Origin: Actinomyces slackii
GTDB taxonomy: Bacteria > Actinomycetota > Actinomycetes > Actinomycetales > Actinomycetaceae
Length of the DNA stretch: 64,000 bases
Direction of reading: 5' to 3'
Assembly (NCBI RefSeq): GCF_900637295.1
Contig: NZ_LR134363.1
Span: 558,001-622,000 of the forward strand
Positions within the stretch are counted from its first letter, which is position 1. Every line of letters begins with the position of its first letter. Below, in pieces: positions 8,609-16,650 of the stretch. A program made the translations under genes and the position numbers. The notes beneath the pieces are model-generated. The model searched no databases and was not told the DNA's origin. It saw only the letters and a program-made list of their open reading frames with translations.

Positions 8609-8614
8609 TAGTCT
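8609..8614 (+). promoter_or_regulatory. -10 box, leaderless
   Basis: TAGTCT followed by 6 nt and GTG 8621. Confidence 0.55.
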
Positions 8615-8620
8615 GGGTGT

Positions 8621-9235
8621 GTGAGCACGCCTGCAGATCCACGCACTGAGTACCGGCGCCGCGCCCTGCGCCGTCAGACCACTGTCATCGGCTCGATCGC
8701 CGCGATCATGGTCGGACTGGTGACCCTCAGCATGCTGGTGTGGACAGGCGTGATTCCGATCAAGGGGCCGGGCTTCTCCAGCTCGGAGGTCACTCAGGCC
8801 TACACCCCGCCGCCCTGCCCCCCGGAGGGCGCCACCACGGTGGCTCTGACGGACCTGACCATCAATGTCTACAACGGCTCGGAGACCGTGGGCCTGGCGG
8901 GCACCGTCGAGGAGGCCCTGACTGACGCCGGCCTGAGCGTCGCCAATGCCGCGGACTGGCCGCAGGGCACCTATGAGGGCGGCGTACAGATCATGTCCTC
9001 GCCCGCTGGGCTGACCAACGCCTACTCCCTGGCCCAGGTCTTCAAAGACGCCGTCGTGCAGCTCGACCCCACCCTGGATGCTGAGGACACCAGCGTCTCG
9101 GTGGTCCTGGGCAACAAGTACGGCCACACGGTGCTGTCCGCCGAGGAGATCGAGCCCATCACCGGCGGCGGCCAGGCCATCTCCGCCCCGGCGAACTGCG
9201 TGGTCCCCTCCCCAGCCGCCACGAAGAAGAGCTGA
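8621..9235 (+). CDS. LytR C-terminal domain (LytR_C) membrane-anchored protein
   Basis: 204 residues. A basic cytoplasmic start (YRRRALRRQ) precedes one transmembrane segment at about 23-43 (TVIGSIAAIMVGLVTLSMLVW). The outer part has the LytR_C pattern: LTINVYNGSETVGLAGTVEEALTDAG, then VQIMSSPAGLTNAYSLAQVF and VSVVLGNKYG. Such proteins usually sit beside small conserved genes and are linked to the cell wall. A Cys pair (PPPCP and ANCVV) could form a disulfide. It ends 50 nt before a very strong hairpin. Confidence 0.8.
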   Translation: MSTPADPRTEYRRRALRRQTTVIGSIAAIMVGLVTLSMLVWTGVIPIKGPGFSSSEVTQAYTPPPCPPEGATTVALTDLTINVYNGSETVGLAGTVEEALTDAGLSVANAADWPQGTYEGGVQIMSSPAGLTNAYSLAQVFKDAVVQLDPTLDAEDTSVSVVLGNKYGHTVLSAEEIEPITGGGQAISAPANCVVPSPAATKKS

Positions 9236-9285
9236 TCTCGTCTTCCCTGCACCCCTGCGCGCGCTCCCCACGCCCCTGCGCGCGC

Positions 9286-9352
9286 CGAGGTAGACATTTT
9301 CCGCCGAGATAGACGCATTCGTCGTCTATCTCGGCGGAAAATGTCTACCTCG
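9286..9352. terminator. Perfect 30-bp inverted repeat between convergent genes
   Basis: The arm 9286-9315 is exactly complementary to 9323-9352, with a 7-nt loop (cattcgt). The sequence is AT-richer than its surroundings. Each arm contains the related pieces CGAGGTAGAC and CGAGATAGAC. It lies between the LytR_C gene and the 3' end of the permease gene and can terminate both; its length and perfection are more than a terminator needs. Confidence 0.75.
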
Positions 9353-9424
9353 CGGCAAGGAACGACGGCCGGGGGCGGCGGCAAGAGACGACGGCGGCGG
9401 GGCCACCGGCACCAGCCACCGGCC

Positions 9425-10813
9425 TCAGTGCTGCGCCGCGCGCGAGGAGTAGGCGGGGCCCTCCAGCTCCGTGCCGGCCGGAGCCGAGGCCGGCGAGGCC
9501 TGCTCCAGGTTGGTGCCGCGCACCCGCGAGATCCAGCGCATGAGGTGGTAGATGGCGATCGCCGCCACCGACCCCAGGGCGATCCCCTCGAAGGTCACCG
9601 AGCCGGCCACCAGCGTGTAGTTGGCGATGGCCACCACCATGGACACGGCCGCCGTGTTGAGGTTGACCGGGTCGGAGAAGTCCACGCGGTTCTGCACCCA
9701 GATGCGAACGCCCAGCATGCCGATCATCCCGTAGAGCACCGTGGCCGCCCCGCCGAGCACCCCGGGCGGGATGGTGGCGATGACCTCGCCGAACTTCGGC
9801 AGCAGTGACAGGCCCAGAGCGGTGAGGGCCGCCACCACGTAGGCGGCCGTGGAGTAGACGCGCGTGGCCGCCATGACCCCGATGTTCTCCGCGTAGGTGG
9901 TGGTTCCCGAGCCTCCCCCGGCTCCCGCCAGGGCCGTGGACAGGCCGTCGGCCACCAGAGCGCGGCCAGTCACCCCATCGAGGTTCTCCCCGGTCATGGC
10001 CGCCACCGACTTCACGTGCCCGATGTTCTCGGCCACCAGCACCAGCACCACCGGGACGAACAGCCCCAGCAGGGAGACGTCGAAGGACGGTGCGCGGAAC
10101 TCCGGAGCCCCCAGCCACGGGGCCGAGGAGATCGCCGAGAAGTCCACCTCCCCGCGCACCACCGCCGTGGCGTAGCCGATGAGCACGCCGATGAGAATGG
10201 CCAGGCGGCCGATGATCCCCTTGAACAGCACGGTGATGACCACGATCGAGGCGATCGTCACCACCGCCGTCACCGGCGCCTGCTTGACGTTGTTCCAGGC
10301 CGAGGGCGCCAGGTTGAAGCCGATGAGGGAGACGATCGCCCCGGTGACGATGGGCGGCATGAGCCGGTCGATCCAGGCCGCCCCCGCCACGTGCACGATC
10401 GCGCCGACCAGCACCAGCGCCAGGCCGGCGGAGACCACCCCGCCCTGAGCCAGGGAGGCCTTGGCCGGGTCGAGGGGCCCTCCGCCGTCGGCCACATAGC
10501 CGGTCACGGCCCCGATGGGGGCGATCAGGGCGAAGGAGGAGCCCAGGTAGCTGGGCAGGCGACCGCTGGTGATCCCCAGGAACAGGAGCGTGCCCACTCC
10601 GGTGAAGAAGAGCGTGGTGGCGGGATCGAATCCGGTGAGCAGGGGCACCAGGAAGGTCGCGCCGAACATGGCGACGACGTGCTGGACGCCGATGCCCACG
10701 GTGCGCGGCCATGTCAGGCGCTCCGAGGGGCCGACGACCTCCCCGGGGGCGATGGATCGGCCATCCCCGTGAAGACTCCAGCCAAGGCGAGACGATGAGG
10801 ACGATGGGGACAC
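9425..10813 (-). CDS. Uracil/xanthine permease, NCS2 family
   Basis: 462 residues with about 14 hydrophobic segments. Family motifs: VQHVVAMFGATFLVPLLTGFDPATTLFF near the start, AENIGHVKSVAAMTG, and GGGSGTTTYAENIGVMAATRVYS, the NCS2 signature with the TTYAEN core typical of UraA/PyrP-type uracil carriers. I place the start at GTG 10813 (VSPSSSSSRLGW) behind AAAGAGA. Upstream in-frame codons are Pro/Ser/Arg-rich and unlikely to be translated. Probably proton-coupled uracil uptake; no pyr genes adjoin. Confidence 0.88.
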   Translation of the reverse strand: MSPSSSSSRLGWSLHGDGRSIAPGEVVGPSERLTWPRTVGIGVQHVVAMFGATFLVPLLTGFDPATTLFFTGVGTLLFLGITSGRLPSYLGSSFALIAPIGAVTGYVADGGGPLDPAKASLAQGGVVSAGLALVLVGAIVHVAGAAWIDRLMPPIVTGAIVSLIGFNLAPSAWNNVKQAPVTAVVTIASIVVITVLFKGIIGRLAILIGVLIGYATAVVRGEVDFSAISSAPWLGAPEFRAPSFDVSLLGLFVPVVLVLVAENIGHVKSVAAMTGENLDGVTGRALVADGLSTALAGAGGGSGTTTYAENIGVMAATRVYSTAAYVVAALTALGLSLLPKFGEVIATIPPGVLGGAATVLYGMIGMLGVRIWVQNRVDFSDPVNLNTAAVSMVVAIANYTLVAGSVTFEGIALGSVAAIAIYHLMRWISRVRGTNLEQASPASAPAGTELEGPAYSSRAAQH

Positions 10814-11043
10814 GGCGGTCTCTTTTCGTGTCGAGCAGCTGGTGCTCGACGTCGGACCACCTGGGCCGTGGGGCCGCGGACTCGACGCGCGAGCACGGCA
10901 GGATCCGGCAGGACCTGCCGGGACTTCAGCATAGTGGCCCACCAGCCACCGAGCATCCCGCCCCGGGACGGGTCGCGTGACCACGGCCCACCGGTGACCC
11001 TGGAAAGCAGACGACGACGGCGCGCAACCGGCATCATGACCCC

Positions 11044-11481
11044 ATGAGCACAGTGCCTCCCGGACCGTACGCGCCCGGCGCTCAGGCTGCCCGCGCCCAG
11101 TACCCTTCCGCGCCGGCCGCCCCGGCTCAGCCAGTCGCTCCCGTCCCGCCCGCCCTCGGGGGCGCCACCGCGGGCCTTCCCGAGGGCTTCGTCTTCCCCG
11201 GCACGGACCAGGTCAATCCCGTCGAGGTCTTCGCCACTCCTGGCTACCAGTCACCACAGCCGCGGACCGACCCCGTGGCCTTCGCGGCCCTGGTCTTCGC
11301 CCTGCTCAGCTTCCTCCCCGGGATAGGACTGGTCGCCGCCGGCTTTGGCGCGTGGGCGCTGCATCGTCTGCGGCGCTCCCGGGCCTCCGGCGAGGCAATG
11401 GCCTGGCTGGCGGTGGTGGTGGGAACAGCCACCTCCGTGGCATTCCTGTGGTTCTTGGGCATCCTCGCCCTGGTGTCCTAA
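11044..11481 (+). CDS. DUF4190-domain small membrane protein
   Basis: 145 residues. The first 75 are Pro/Ala-rich and disordered. Two C-terminal hydrophobic segments follow, the first in VAFAALVFALLSFLPGIGLVAAGFGAWALHRLRRS and the second in MAWLAVVVGTATSVAFLWFLGILALVS, the usual DUF4190 layout with a basic turn (RLRRSRASGE). Function unknown. Confidence 0.75.
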   Translation: MSTVPPGPYAPGAQAARAQYPSAPAAPAQPVAPVPPALGGATAGLPEGFVFPGTDQVNPVEVFATPGYQSPQPRTDPVAFAALVFALLSFLPGIGLVAAGFGAWALHRLRRSRASGEAMAWLAVVVGTATSVAFLWFLGILALVS

Positions 11482-11569
11482 GGACCGCTGGATCGCCTCT
11501 GGCAGTGCTCGGCCCCCCGTGCGGCGGCGGGCTGCCCGGGATCGGCCCCATGGGCCCCGCCAGTGCCCG

Positions 11570-11575
11570 TAGAGT
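11570..11575 (+). promoter_or_regulatory. -10 box, leaderless
   Basis: TAGAGT followed by 7 nt and GTG 11583. Confidence 0.55.
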
Positions 11576-11582
11576 TGGCCCT

Positions 11583-12320
11583 GTGAAGCCCTTCATCATG
11601 GTATCCACGCGCCCCGAGCTGGAGGCGGCGCAGGACGAGTACGAGTCCTTCCTCACGCAGAGCGGCCTGAGCCCCTCGACGCTGAAGCACCTGCAGCTCG
11701 AGGAGATCGACGTTCTCAACGCCTTCACCGCCAGCGATGTCTCCGGCATCTTCATCGGCGGGAGCCCCTTCAACACCACCACTCCGGATGCGGCCAAGAC
11801 CCGCAGCCAGGTGCGCGTGGAGGAGCAGGTCAGCGACCTGCTCGCCGTGGTCCTCAAGGAGGGGGTGCCCTTGCTGGCCACGGGATTCGGGCTGCAGGTG
11901 CTCGCCGGCTACCTGGGAACGCCCGCCAGCGCGGAGTTCGGCGAGGAGCTCGGCTCAGCGGATATCTTCCTGACCGCCGATGGCCGGCAGGATCCGCTGC
12001 TCCAGGGCCTGGCGCAGGCCTTCACGGTGTTCGTCGGCCATGACGAGGGTGTGGGCGAGGTCCCTGCGCACGCCACCCTGCTGGCCTCCTCGCCCGACTG
12101 CCCGGTGCAGATGCTGCGCGTGGGCACCAAGGTCTACGGCACCCAGTTCAATCCGGAGCTGGATGCTGAGCGCTTCGCCCAGCGCGTGGGCATCTATGAC
12201 GAGGCCGGCTACGGGGACCCGGATATGAACGAGGACATCCTGTCCAAGGCACGGTCCGAGGAGCCTCACGCCGCGGGGCAGATCATTCGCAATTTCGTGT
12301 CGCACTTCGCCCGCGACTGA
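11583..12320 (+). CDS. Class I glutamine amidotransferase-fold protein, catalytically degenerate
   Basis: 245 residues from a leaderless GTG (VKPFIMVSTRPELEAAQDEYE). It aligns by eye over its whole length with actinobacterial GuaA-like glutamine amidotransferases: SGIFIGGSPFN, FTVFVGHDEGV, LLASSPDCPVQMLRVG and YGTQFNPELDAERF. In active relatives the nucleophile elbow is GACYG and the His motif QFHPE. Here the elbow is LLATGFGLQ, with Gly101 where the Cys belongs, and the motif is QFNPE, with Asn190 in place of His. Both codons were checked in the DNA (GGA and AAT). It is therefore probably a pseudoenzyme with a binding or regulatory role. No frameshift or stop; the frame is under normal codon use. 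Confidence 0.8.
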   Translation: MKPFIMVSTRPELEAAQDEYESFLTQSGLSPSTLKHLQLEEIDVLNAFTASDVSGIFIGGSPFNTTTPDAAKTRSQVRVEEQVSDLLAVVLKEGVPLLATGFGLQVLAGYLGTPASAEFGEELGSADIFLTADGRQDPLLQGLAQAFTVFVGHDEGVGEVPAHATLLASSPDCPVQMLRVGTKVYGTQFNPELDAERFAQRVGIYDEAGYGDPDMNEDILSKARSEEPHAAGQIIRNFVSHFARD

Positions 12321-12400
12321 GGCAGGGCGCGGGCCGGGCGCACCGCCGTCGACTCCCGTTATGCCGGAATCATTCGGGGCGGTGGGAGAGGATGGGAGCC

Positions 12401-13732
12401 ATGACGACGACGCCGGGTTACCACGGCCCCCAGGAGTCGGGTCGCCCCGGCTATCGGCGGGGGGCCTACGGTTTGGTGCCGGTCAGCGGTCAGGCCGACG
12501 CCGAATCCGCTGATCTTCCCGCTGGCCCGCCGGAGCCGGGCATCCCGACCATGCAGGCTCCGGTGGGGGTACCGCCCTGGGGCCCTGCAACGCCGACCGC
12601 CGCTCGCACGACCAGCGCCTACGCCGTCGACGGGCCCTATGCAGCCTTCTCCGCGGCGCATCCCCCACCCTCCCCCTACAGCGCCCACCTGGCCCACTCA
12701 GCCGCTCCGCCGACCAGGCTCATTCCCGTCTCGGCGCCCCACCAGGCAGGCCCCATGGCGCCACCCGGGGAGACCTCTGCCGCTCTTGCTCCTCCCGTTG
12801 CTGGACAACTCGCCACCCGAGCCCTCCAGCGCCGACCGTGGAGCCGCTGGGACCTTGCCGCCCTGGCTGCCTCGGCATTCGCCCTGCTCATCTGGATCAT
12901 CAAGATCACCGTCAACCTTCGATACGACGGCCTGCTTGACGACCTGAACTGGACGAGCCTCGTGTTCATCCCAATGTTCCTGATCAGTAGTACGCTCGTC
13001 CTCCTGCTGCTCGGCCTTGCCCAGACTCTGCGGCGCCGCGTCACAGGAGCGTATGTGGCGGTACTGCACCTGACAGTCACGGGAATCTTCATAGATCCAG
13101 TTTTCGACCAGATAGTCGACGATCCCGTACCTCCAATTCTCGAAATCATCCTCACATGTGTCTTCATATCCATTTGTGCTATCGCGGCGATCATCTCTCT
13201 GCGCACCAACGCCCGACATCCTGAACACTGTCCATGGAGCATCACGGTGGCGATCAGCGCGGTCCTGTTCCACCTATCCCTGTTCATGAGCTTTGTGCCC
13301 ATGGAAACCTTTCTCGCCGTCCTAGAGGCAGCGAGCGGAAGTGAAAAACATCGCACCTTTCTCTGGGTCTGGAATGTCCCATTCCTCGATTTCGAAGGCT
13401 TGCCGGTGTACGTCGGCGTACTGGAGTTCCTGGTCGCCACCGCTCTGGGGTGCACCGCGATCTATCTGCTGCGCACCCGGCGCGCCAGGCGAACGGCGGT
13501 CACCCTCACCGTCCTGCTGTGCATGATCCCGCTGGGGCACAACCTGCTCCTGCTGACCGTGGGCCTCAGTCCCCATGTGCAGGTCTCCGACCTGCGATTG
13601 GCCTGGGTATCTGCCCTGCTGGGCTCCGGCCTGGCCCTGGCGGGCGCCCTGGCTCCTCTGCATCGCTCGGCACAGGACTGGTTCAACCCGGCGCTTCCCA
13701 TCCCACCGGCAGGATGGCAGCGGGTGGTTTAG
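12401..13732 (+). CDS. Polytopic membrane protein, unknown family
   Basis: 443 residues. The first 135 are Pro/Ala-rich and lack structure. From about residue 150 there are eight or so hydrophobic segments (for example LAALAASAFALLIWIIKITV, FIPMFLISSTLVLLLLGLAQ, IILTCVFISICAIAAIISL, CMIPLGHNLLLLTVGLS). The central part uses more A/T-ending codons than its ends. ATG 12401 is used; ATG 12392 in frame is possible. Its stop overlaps the stop of the convergent gene by 4 nt. I do not recognise a family. Confidence 0.65.
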   Translation: MTTTPGYHGPQESGRPGYRRGAYGLVPVSGQADAESADLPAGPPEPGIPTMQAPVGVPPWGPATPTAARTTSAYAVDGPYAAFSAAHPPPSPYSAHLAHSAAPPTRLIPVSAPHQAGPMAPPGETSAALAPPVAGQLATRALQRRPWSRWDLAALAASAFALLIWIIKITVNLRYDGLLDDLNWTSLVFIPMFLISSTLVLLLLGLAQTLRRRVTGAYVAVLHLTVTGIFIDPVFDQIVDDPVPPILEIILTCVFISICAIAAIISLRTNARHPEHCPWSITVAISAVLFHLSLFMSFVPMETFLAVLEAASGSEKHRTFLWVWNVPFLDFEGLPVYVGVLEFLVATALGCTAIYLLRTRRARRTAVTLTVLLCMIPLGHNLLLLTVGLSPHVQVSDLRLAWVSALLGSGLALAGALAPLHRSAQDWFNPALPIPPAGWQRVV

Positions 13733-14400
13733 GCCGCCTCAGCGGGCCGGGACTCGGCCCGGGCACCTGCGCGCAGCGTGAGGAGGGTGCCCGCCTCCGA
13801 GCCCAGGGCAATAGCGCCCACCCACCACCAGGACAGGCGGGCCGTCAGGAGCCAGACCAGGGCCGCCCCCAGCGCCAGCACCACCACCCATGGCACGGTG
13901 CGCTCCCAGGCGCCGAGACCTGCGCGCCGGGAGGAGCCGCTGGGGCCCACCAGGCGGGCGAGTAGACCCGCCGTCCCCACGGCTGAGGCGATCACCGTGC
14001 AGGTCGCAGCGTGGAGGAGGGGCCGCTGCCCGCCACCGAGGTGCAGGCCGGCCAGGAGGCCCAGCCCCCAGGGCGTGACAACCATGTCCAGGACCAGCAG
14101 GACAATGCCGCTCCACGCACCCGCGCGCAGGTCTGCGCCCTGAGGGGCCCGCGCATTCCTCATCCCGATCAGGCCGGCGGCGAGCGCCATGCCCCCTGCC
14201 GCCCAGGGCAGCGCGGGAAGACCGGCCCACCCCGCGACCACCAGCACCAGGCAGCCGCCGATGATCGGCGCCACCTGGCGACGCAGGATGGCCCGGGCGT
14301 GCTCGGCCAGGACGACGACCTCCGCCAACCAGGCCGGCAGCTCCTCAAGGTCCGGGCGCTGCGTATCACCGGCATCGCCGGTATCGCTGCCGCCGCTCAC
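13729..14400 (-). CDS. Small polytopic membrane protein, unknown
   Basis: 223 residues from GTG 14400 (VSGGSDTGDAGDTQ) with GGAGA 6 nt upstream. After an acidic stretch (PDLEELPAWLAEVVVLAEHARAIL) come about six hydrophobic segments, for example APIIGGCLVLVVAGWAGLPALPW and TVPWVVVLALGAALVWLLTA. The start overlaps the stop of the 67-residue ORF upstream (GTGA), so the two are probably translationally coupled. The 3' end overlaps the convergent membrane-protein gene. Confidence 0.65.
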   Translation of the reverse strand: MSGGSDTGDAGDTQRPDLEELPAWLAEVVVLAEHARAILRRQVAPIIGGCLVLVVAGWAGLPALPWAAGGMALAAGLIGMRNARAPQGADLRAGAWSGIVLLVLDMVVTPWGLGLLAGLHLGGGQRPLLHAATCTVIASAVGTAGLLARLVGPSGSSRRAGLGAWERTVPWVVVLALGAALVWLLTARLSWWWVGAIALGSEAGTLLTLRAGARAESRPAEAA

Positions 14401-14600
14401 GGCGTCTCCGGCCCATCCGTGGTGGGCACCGGATAGCCGCTGCGACCGCTGTGGCCGCTGCGACCGCGCCGATTGCCCCGACAGCACTGGCAGCACTGGC
14501 AGCCCTGACCGCCACGGCCACTCAGGCCCAGCCCGGTCATCCGCTGCCGGTGCTGCGGACCGACGCCGCTGGTGCGTCCGCGCCACTGTGAGCTCGTCAT
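14397..14600 (-). CDS. Small Arg/Gly/Cys-rich ORF coupled to the membrane-protein gene
   Basis: 67 residues. A TAGGCT -10 lies 6 nt before ATG 14600 (leaderless), and the TGA overlaps the GTG start of the next gene. The middle holds a striking cluster GQGCQCCQCCRGNRRGRSG; the rest is basic and low-complexity. The Cys run comes from a short imperfect DNA repeat (cagcactgg units), so it may be a by-product of repetition. Coding status rests only on start and stop context. Confidence 0.42.
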   Translation of the reverse strand: MTSSQWRGRTSGVGPQHRQRMTGLGLSGRGGQGCQCCQCCRGNRRGRSGHSGRSGYPVPTTDGPETP

Positions 14601-14940
14601 GGCGCGAGCCTAGAGGATCATGCCCGCGGGGCGGGCCTGCCCCGGCGCCCGCGGCCCCGATCCGCCAGATCCGATCCGCCCCTCGATGGGGAGCTCGCCA
14701 CACGCCCCGATCACCCCGTCCAGGACCCTGGCCACGCGGTACCGGCGATGCTCTCAATCCCAGTTCTCACCAGGCATCCACGCGCCGTGGACACGGGCGA
14801 GCAGTGAGGCGATCCACGGCAGCTGCGGGCAATCCTGCCCATCGGCGGCGCACCGCGGCCCGGCGCCCTGTGTCAGACTCATTGCGCCCCGCATCCGCGG
14901 GGCTTCCCCCACAGGAACCTTGCCGACCAAGGACGATCCG
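14601..14940. other. Intergenic region between divergent genes
   Basis: About 340 bp. It has the -10 of the minus-strand ORF and the leader of the subtilase gene (AAGGACG before ATG 14941). No other gene or RNA recognised. Confidence 0.5.
14607..14612 (-). promoter_or_regulatory. -10 box, leaderless
   Basis: TAGGCT on the minus strand, 6 nt before ATG 14600. Confidence 0.4.
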
Positions 14941-16533
14941 ATGCCAACCGCTTCCCGCCGACTCCCCGCTCTTCTCGCCGTCATATGCGCAGTGACCCTG
15001 ACCGCGGCCCTGGGCGCCTGCTCCTCAGGAGGCTCATCCGCGCAGGACTCGACGCCGACCCCTACCGCCACAGTCACCACCCCCGCCTCGGACCGATTCG
15101 TCATCACCTGGGCCAAGGACTCCGAGGCCGCCAAACTCGTCTCCTCGGTGGAGAACTACGGCGTGGATATCATCAGCTCCCTGCCCCAGGAGGATCAGGA
15201 CGCCATCAAGACCGCGGCCGAGCAGGCCTCGGTGTCGGTCAAGGCGGCCACCGCCCATGCGGGGGGCCTGACCGCCGTCAGGCTCAGTGAGGTGCTTCCC
15301 TCGGAGAAGGCCCAGGCCTTCATCCAGGCCCTGCTGTCCTATGACTCGATCGAGGCCGCCGAGCCCGAGGTGACGATGACGGCGCTGAGCACCAGCGCCA
15401 GCCCGCCCAATGACGAGTACTTCGACAAGCAGTGGGCCCTGACCTCCGACCAGCGGGGCCTCAATGTGGTGGAGGCCTGGGGCAAGTCCACCGGCAAGGA
15501 TGTCACTGTCGCCGTGATCGACTCGGGGATCCTGCCCGACCACCCCGATATCAGCAGCCAGCTCCTGCCCGGCTATGACTTCCTGTCCGACCCCTGGGCC
15601 GGCGGGGACAACGACGGCCGGGATGCCGACCCCACCGATATGGGCGACGCCGTCCAGGCCGGAGAGTGCGGCAATGACAATGAGGCGACGGATTCCAGCT
15701 GGCACGGCTCGCATGTGGCCGGGATCATCGCGGCCTCGACGAACAATGGCACCGGCATGGCCGGAGTGGCCCCCGATGCCAAGATCGTCCCGGTCAGGGC
15801 ACTGGGCCGTTGCGGTGGCGGGGCGGACATCATCGACGCCATCACTTGGGCCTCGGGCGGCAGCGTCAACGGCGTCCCCGACAACGAGAACCCCGCCCAA
15901 GTCATCAACCTGAGCCTGGGCGGCCCCAATATCTGCCCCGTCTACTTCCAGCGCACGATCGATGAGGCCGTGGCCCGCGGATCGATCATCGTGGCCGCCG
16001 CCGGCAATGAGGACCAGGATGCCGGCTTCGTGAGCCCCGCCGGCTGCGAGAACGTCATCACCGTGGGGGCCTCCAATGCCTCGGGCGACCGTGCCGTCTA
16101 CTCCAACTACGGCAGCACCGTTGACGTCACCGCCCCCGGGGGTGATCTCACCACCGACGACGGCGTCCTGTCCCTGTTCCGGCACCCCTCCTCCGGCGAG
16201 CCCGCCTATACGTTCATGCAGGGCACCAGCCAGGCCTCCCCGCATGTGGCGGGCGTGGTCGCCCTCATGCTGAGCATCAAGCCCGATCTCACCGTCGAGC
16301 AGATCACCGAGACCCTGACCTCCACCTCCCAGACGATGCACTCCTGCGACCGGGACGCCTGCGGCGCCGGCATCATCAACGCCAAGGCCGCGGTGGAGCA
16401 GGTCGCCTCGGATCAGGTCCCCGCCCCCGGTGACGGCCAGGCCACCGAGGAGCCCAGTGACGACGCCAGCAAGCCGGGACTGCGCGAGACCATCAAGGAC
16501 CTGTGGAACCGCATCACCACCGACGAGGAGTGA
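14941..16533 (+). CDS. Secreted subtilisin-like serine protease (S8), lipoprotein
   Basis: 530 residues. The signal peptide ends in a lipobox (AALGAC, Cys about residue 24), followed by a Ser/Thr linker. Residues about 38-150 look like an I9-type propeptide (RFVITWAKDSEAAKLVSSVENYG...). The catalytic triad is complete: Asp194 in VAVIDSGILPDHPD, His255 in SWHGSHVAGIIAAS and Ser430 in GTSQASPHVAGVVALM; the oxyanion Asn is in VAAAGNEDQD. Paired cysteines (CGNDNE, RCGGG, CPVYF, GCENV, SCDRDACG) suggest disulfides. It should act at the cell surface. Start chosen from AAGGACG 8 nt upstream and the signal peptide. Confidence 0.9.
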   Translation: MPTASRRLPALLAVICAVTLTAALGACSSGGSSAQDSTPTPTATVTTPASDRFVITWAKDSEAAKLVSSVENYGVDIISSLPQEDQDAIKTAAEQASVSVKAATAHAGGLTAVRLSEVLPSEKAQAFIQALLSYDSIEAAEPEVTMTALSTSASPPNDEYFDKQWALTSDQRGLNVVEAWGKSTGKDVTVAVIDSGILPDHPDISSQLLPGYDFLSDPWAGGDNDGRDADPTDMGDAVQAGECGNDNEATDSSWHGSHVAGIIAASTNNGTGMAGVAPDAKIVPVRALGRCGGGADIIDAITWASGGSVNGVPDNENPAQVINLSLGGPNICPVYFQRTIDEAVARGSIIVAAAGNEDQDAGFVSPAGCENVITVGASNASGDRAVYSNYGSTVDVTAPGGDLTTDDGVLSLFRHPSSGEPAYTFMQGTSQASPHVAGVVALMLSIKPDLTVEQITETLTSTSQTMHSCDRDACGAGIINAKAAVEQVASDQVPAPGDGQATEEPSDDASKPGLRETIKDLWNRITTDEE

Positions 16534-16650
16534 GCCCCGCTGAGGCCCACCGTGAGGCGGCTGCCGGAGCCGGCCCAGCAGGGCCGCCCGGCGGCCGCCG
16601 CTCGTCGTCGCCCGGCGCGCCAGGGCCCGAGCACCTGACACAATGGGGCC

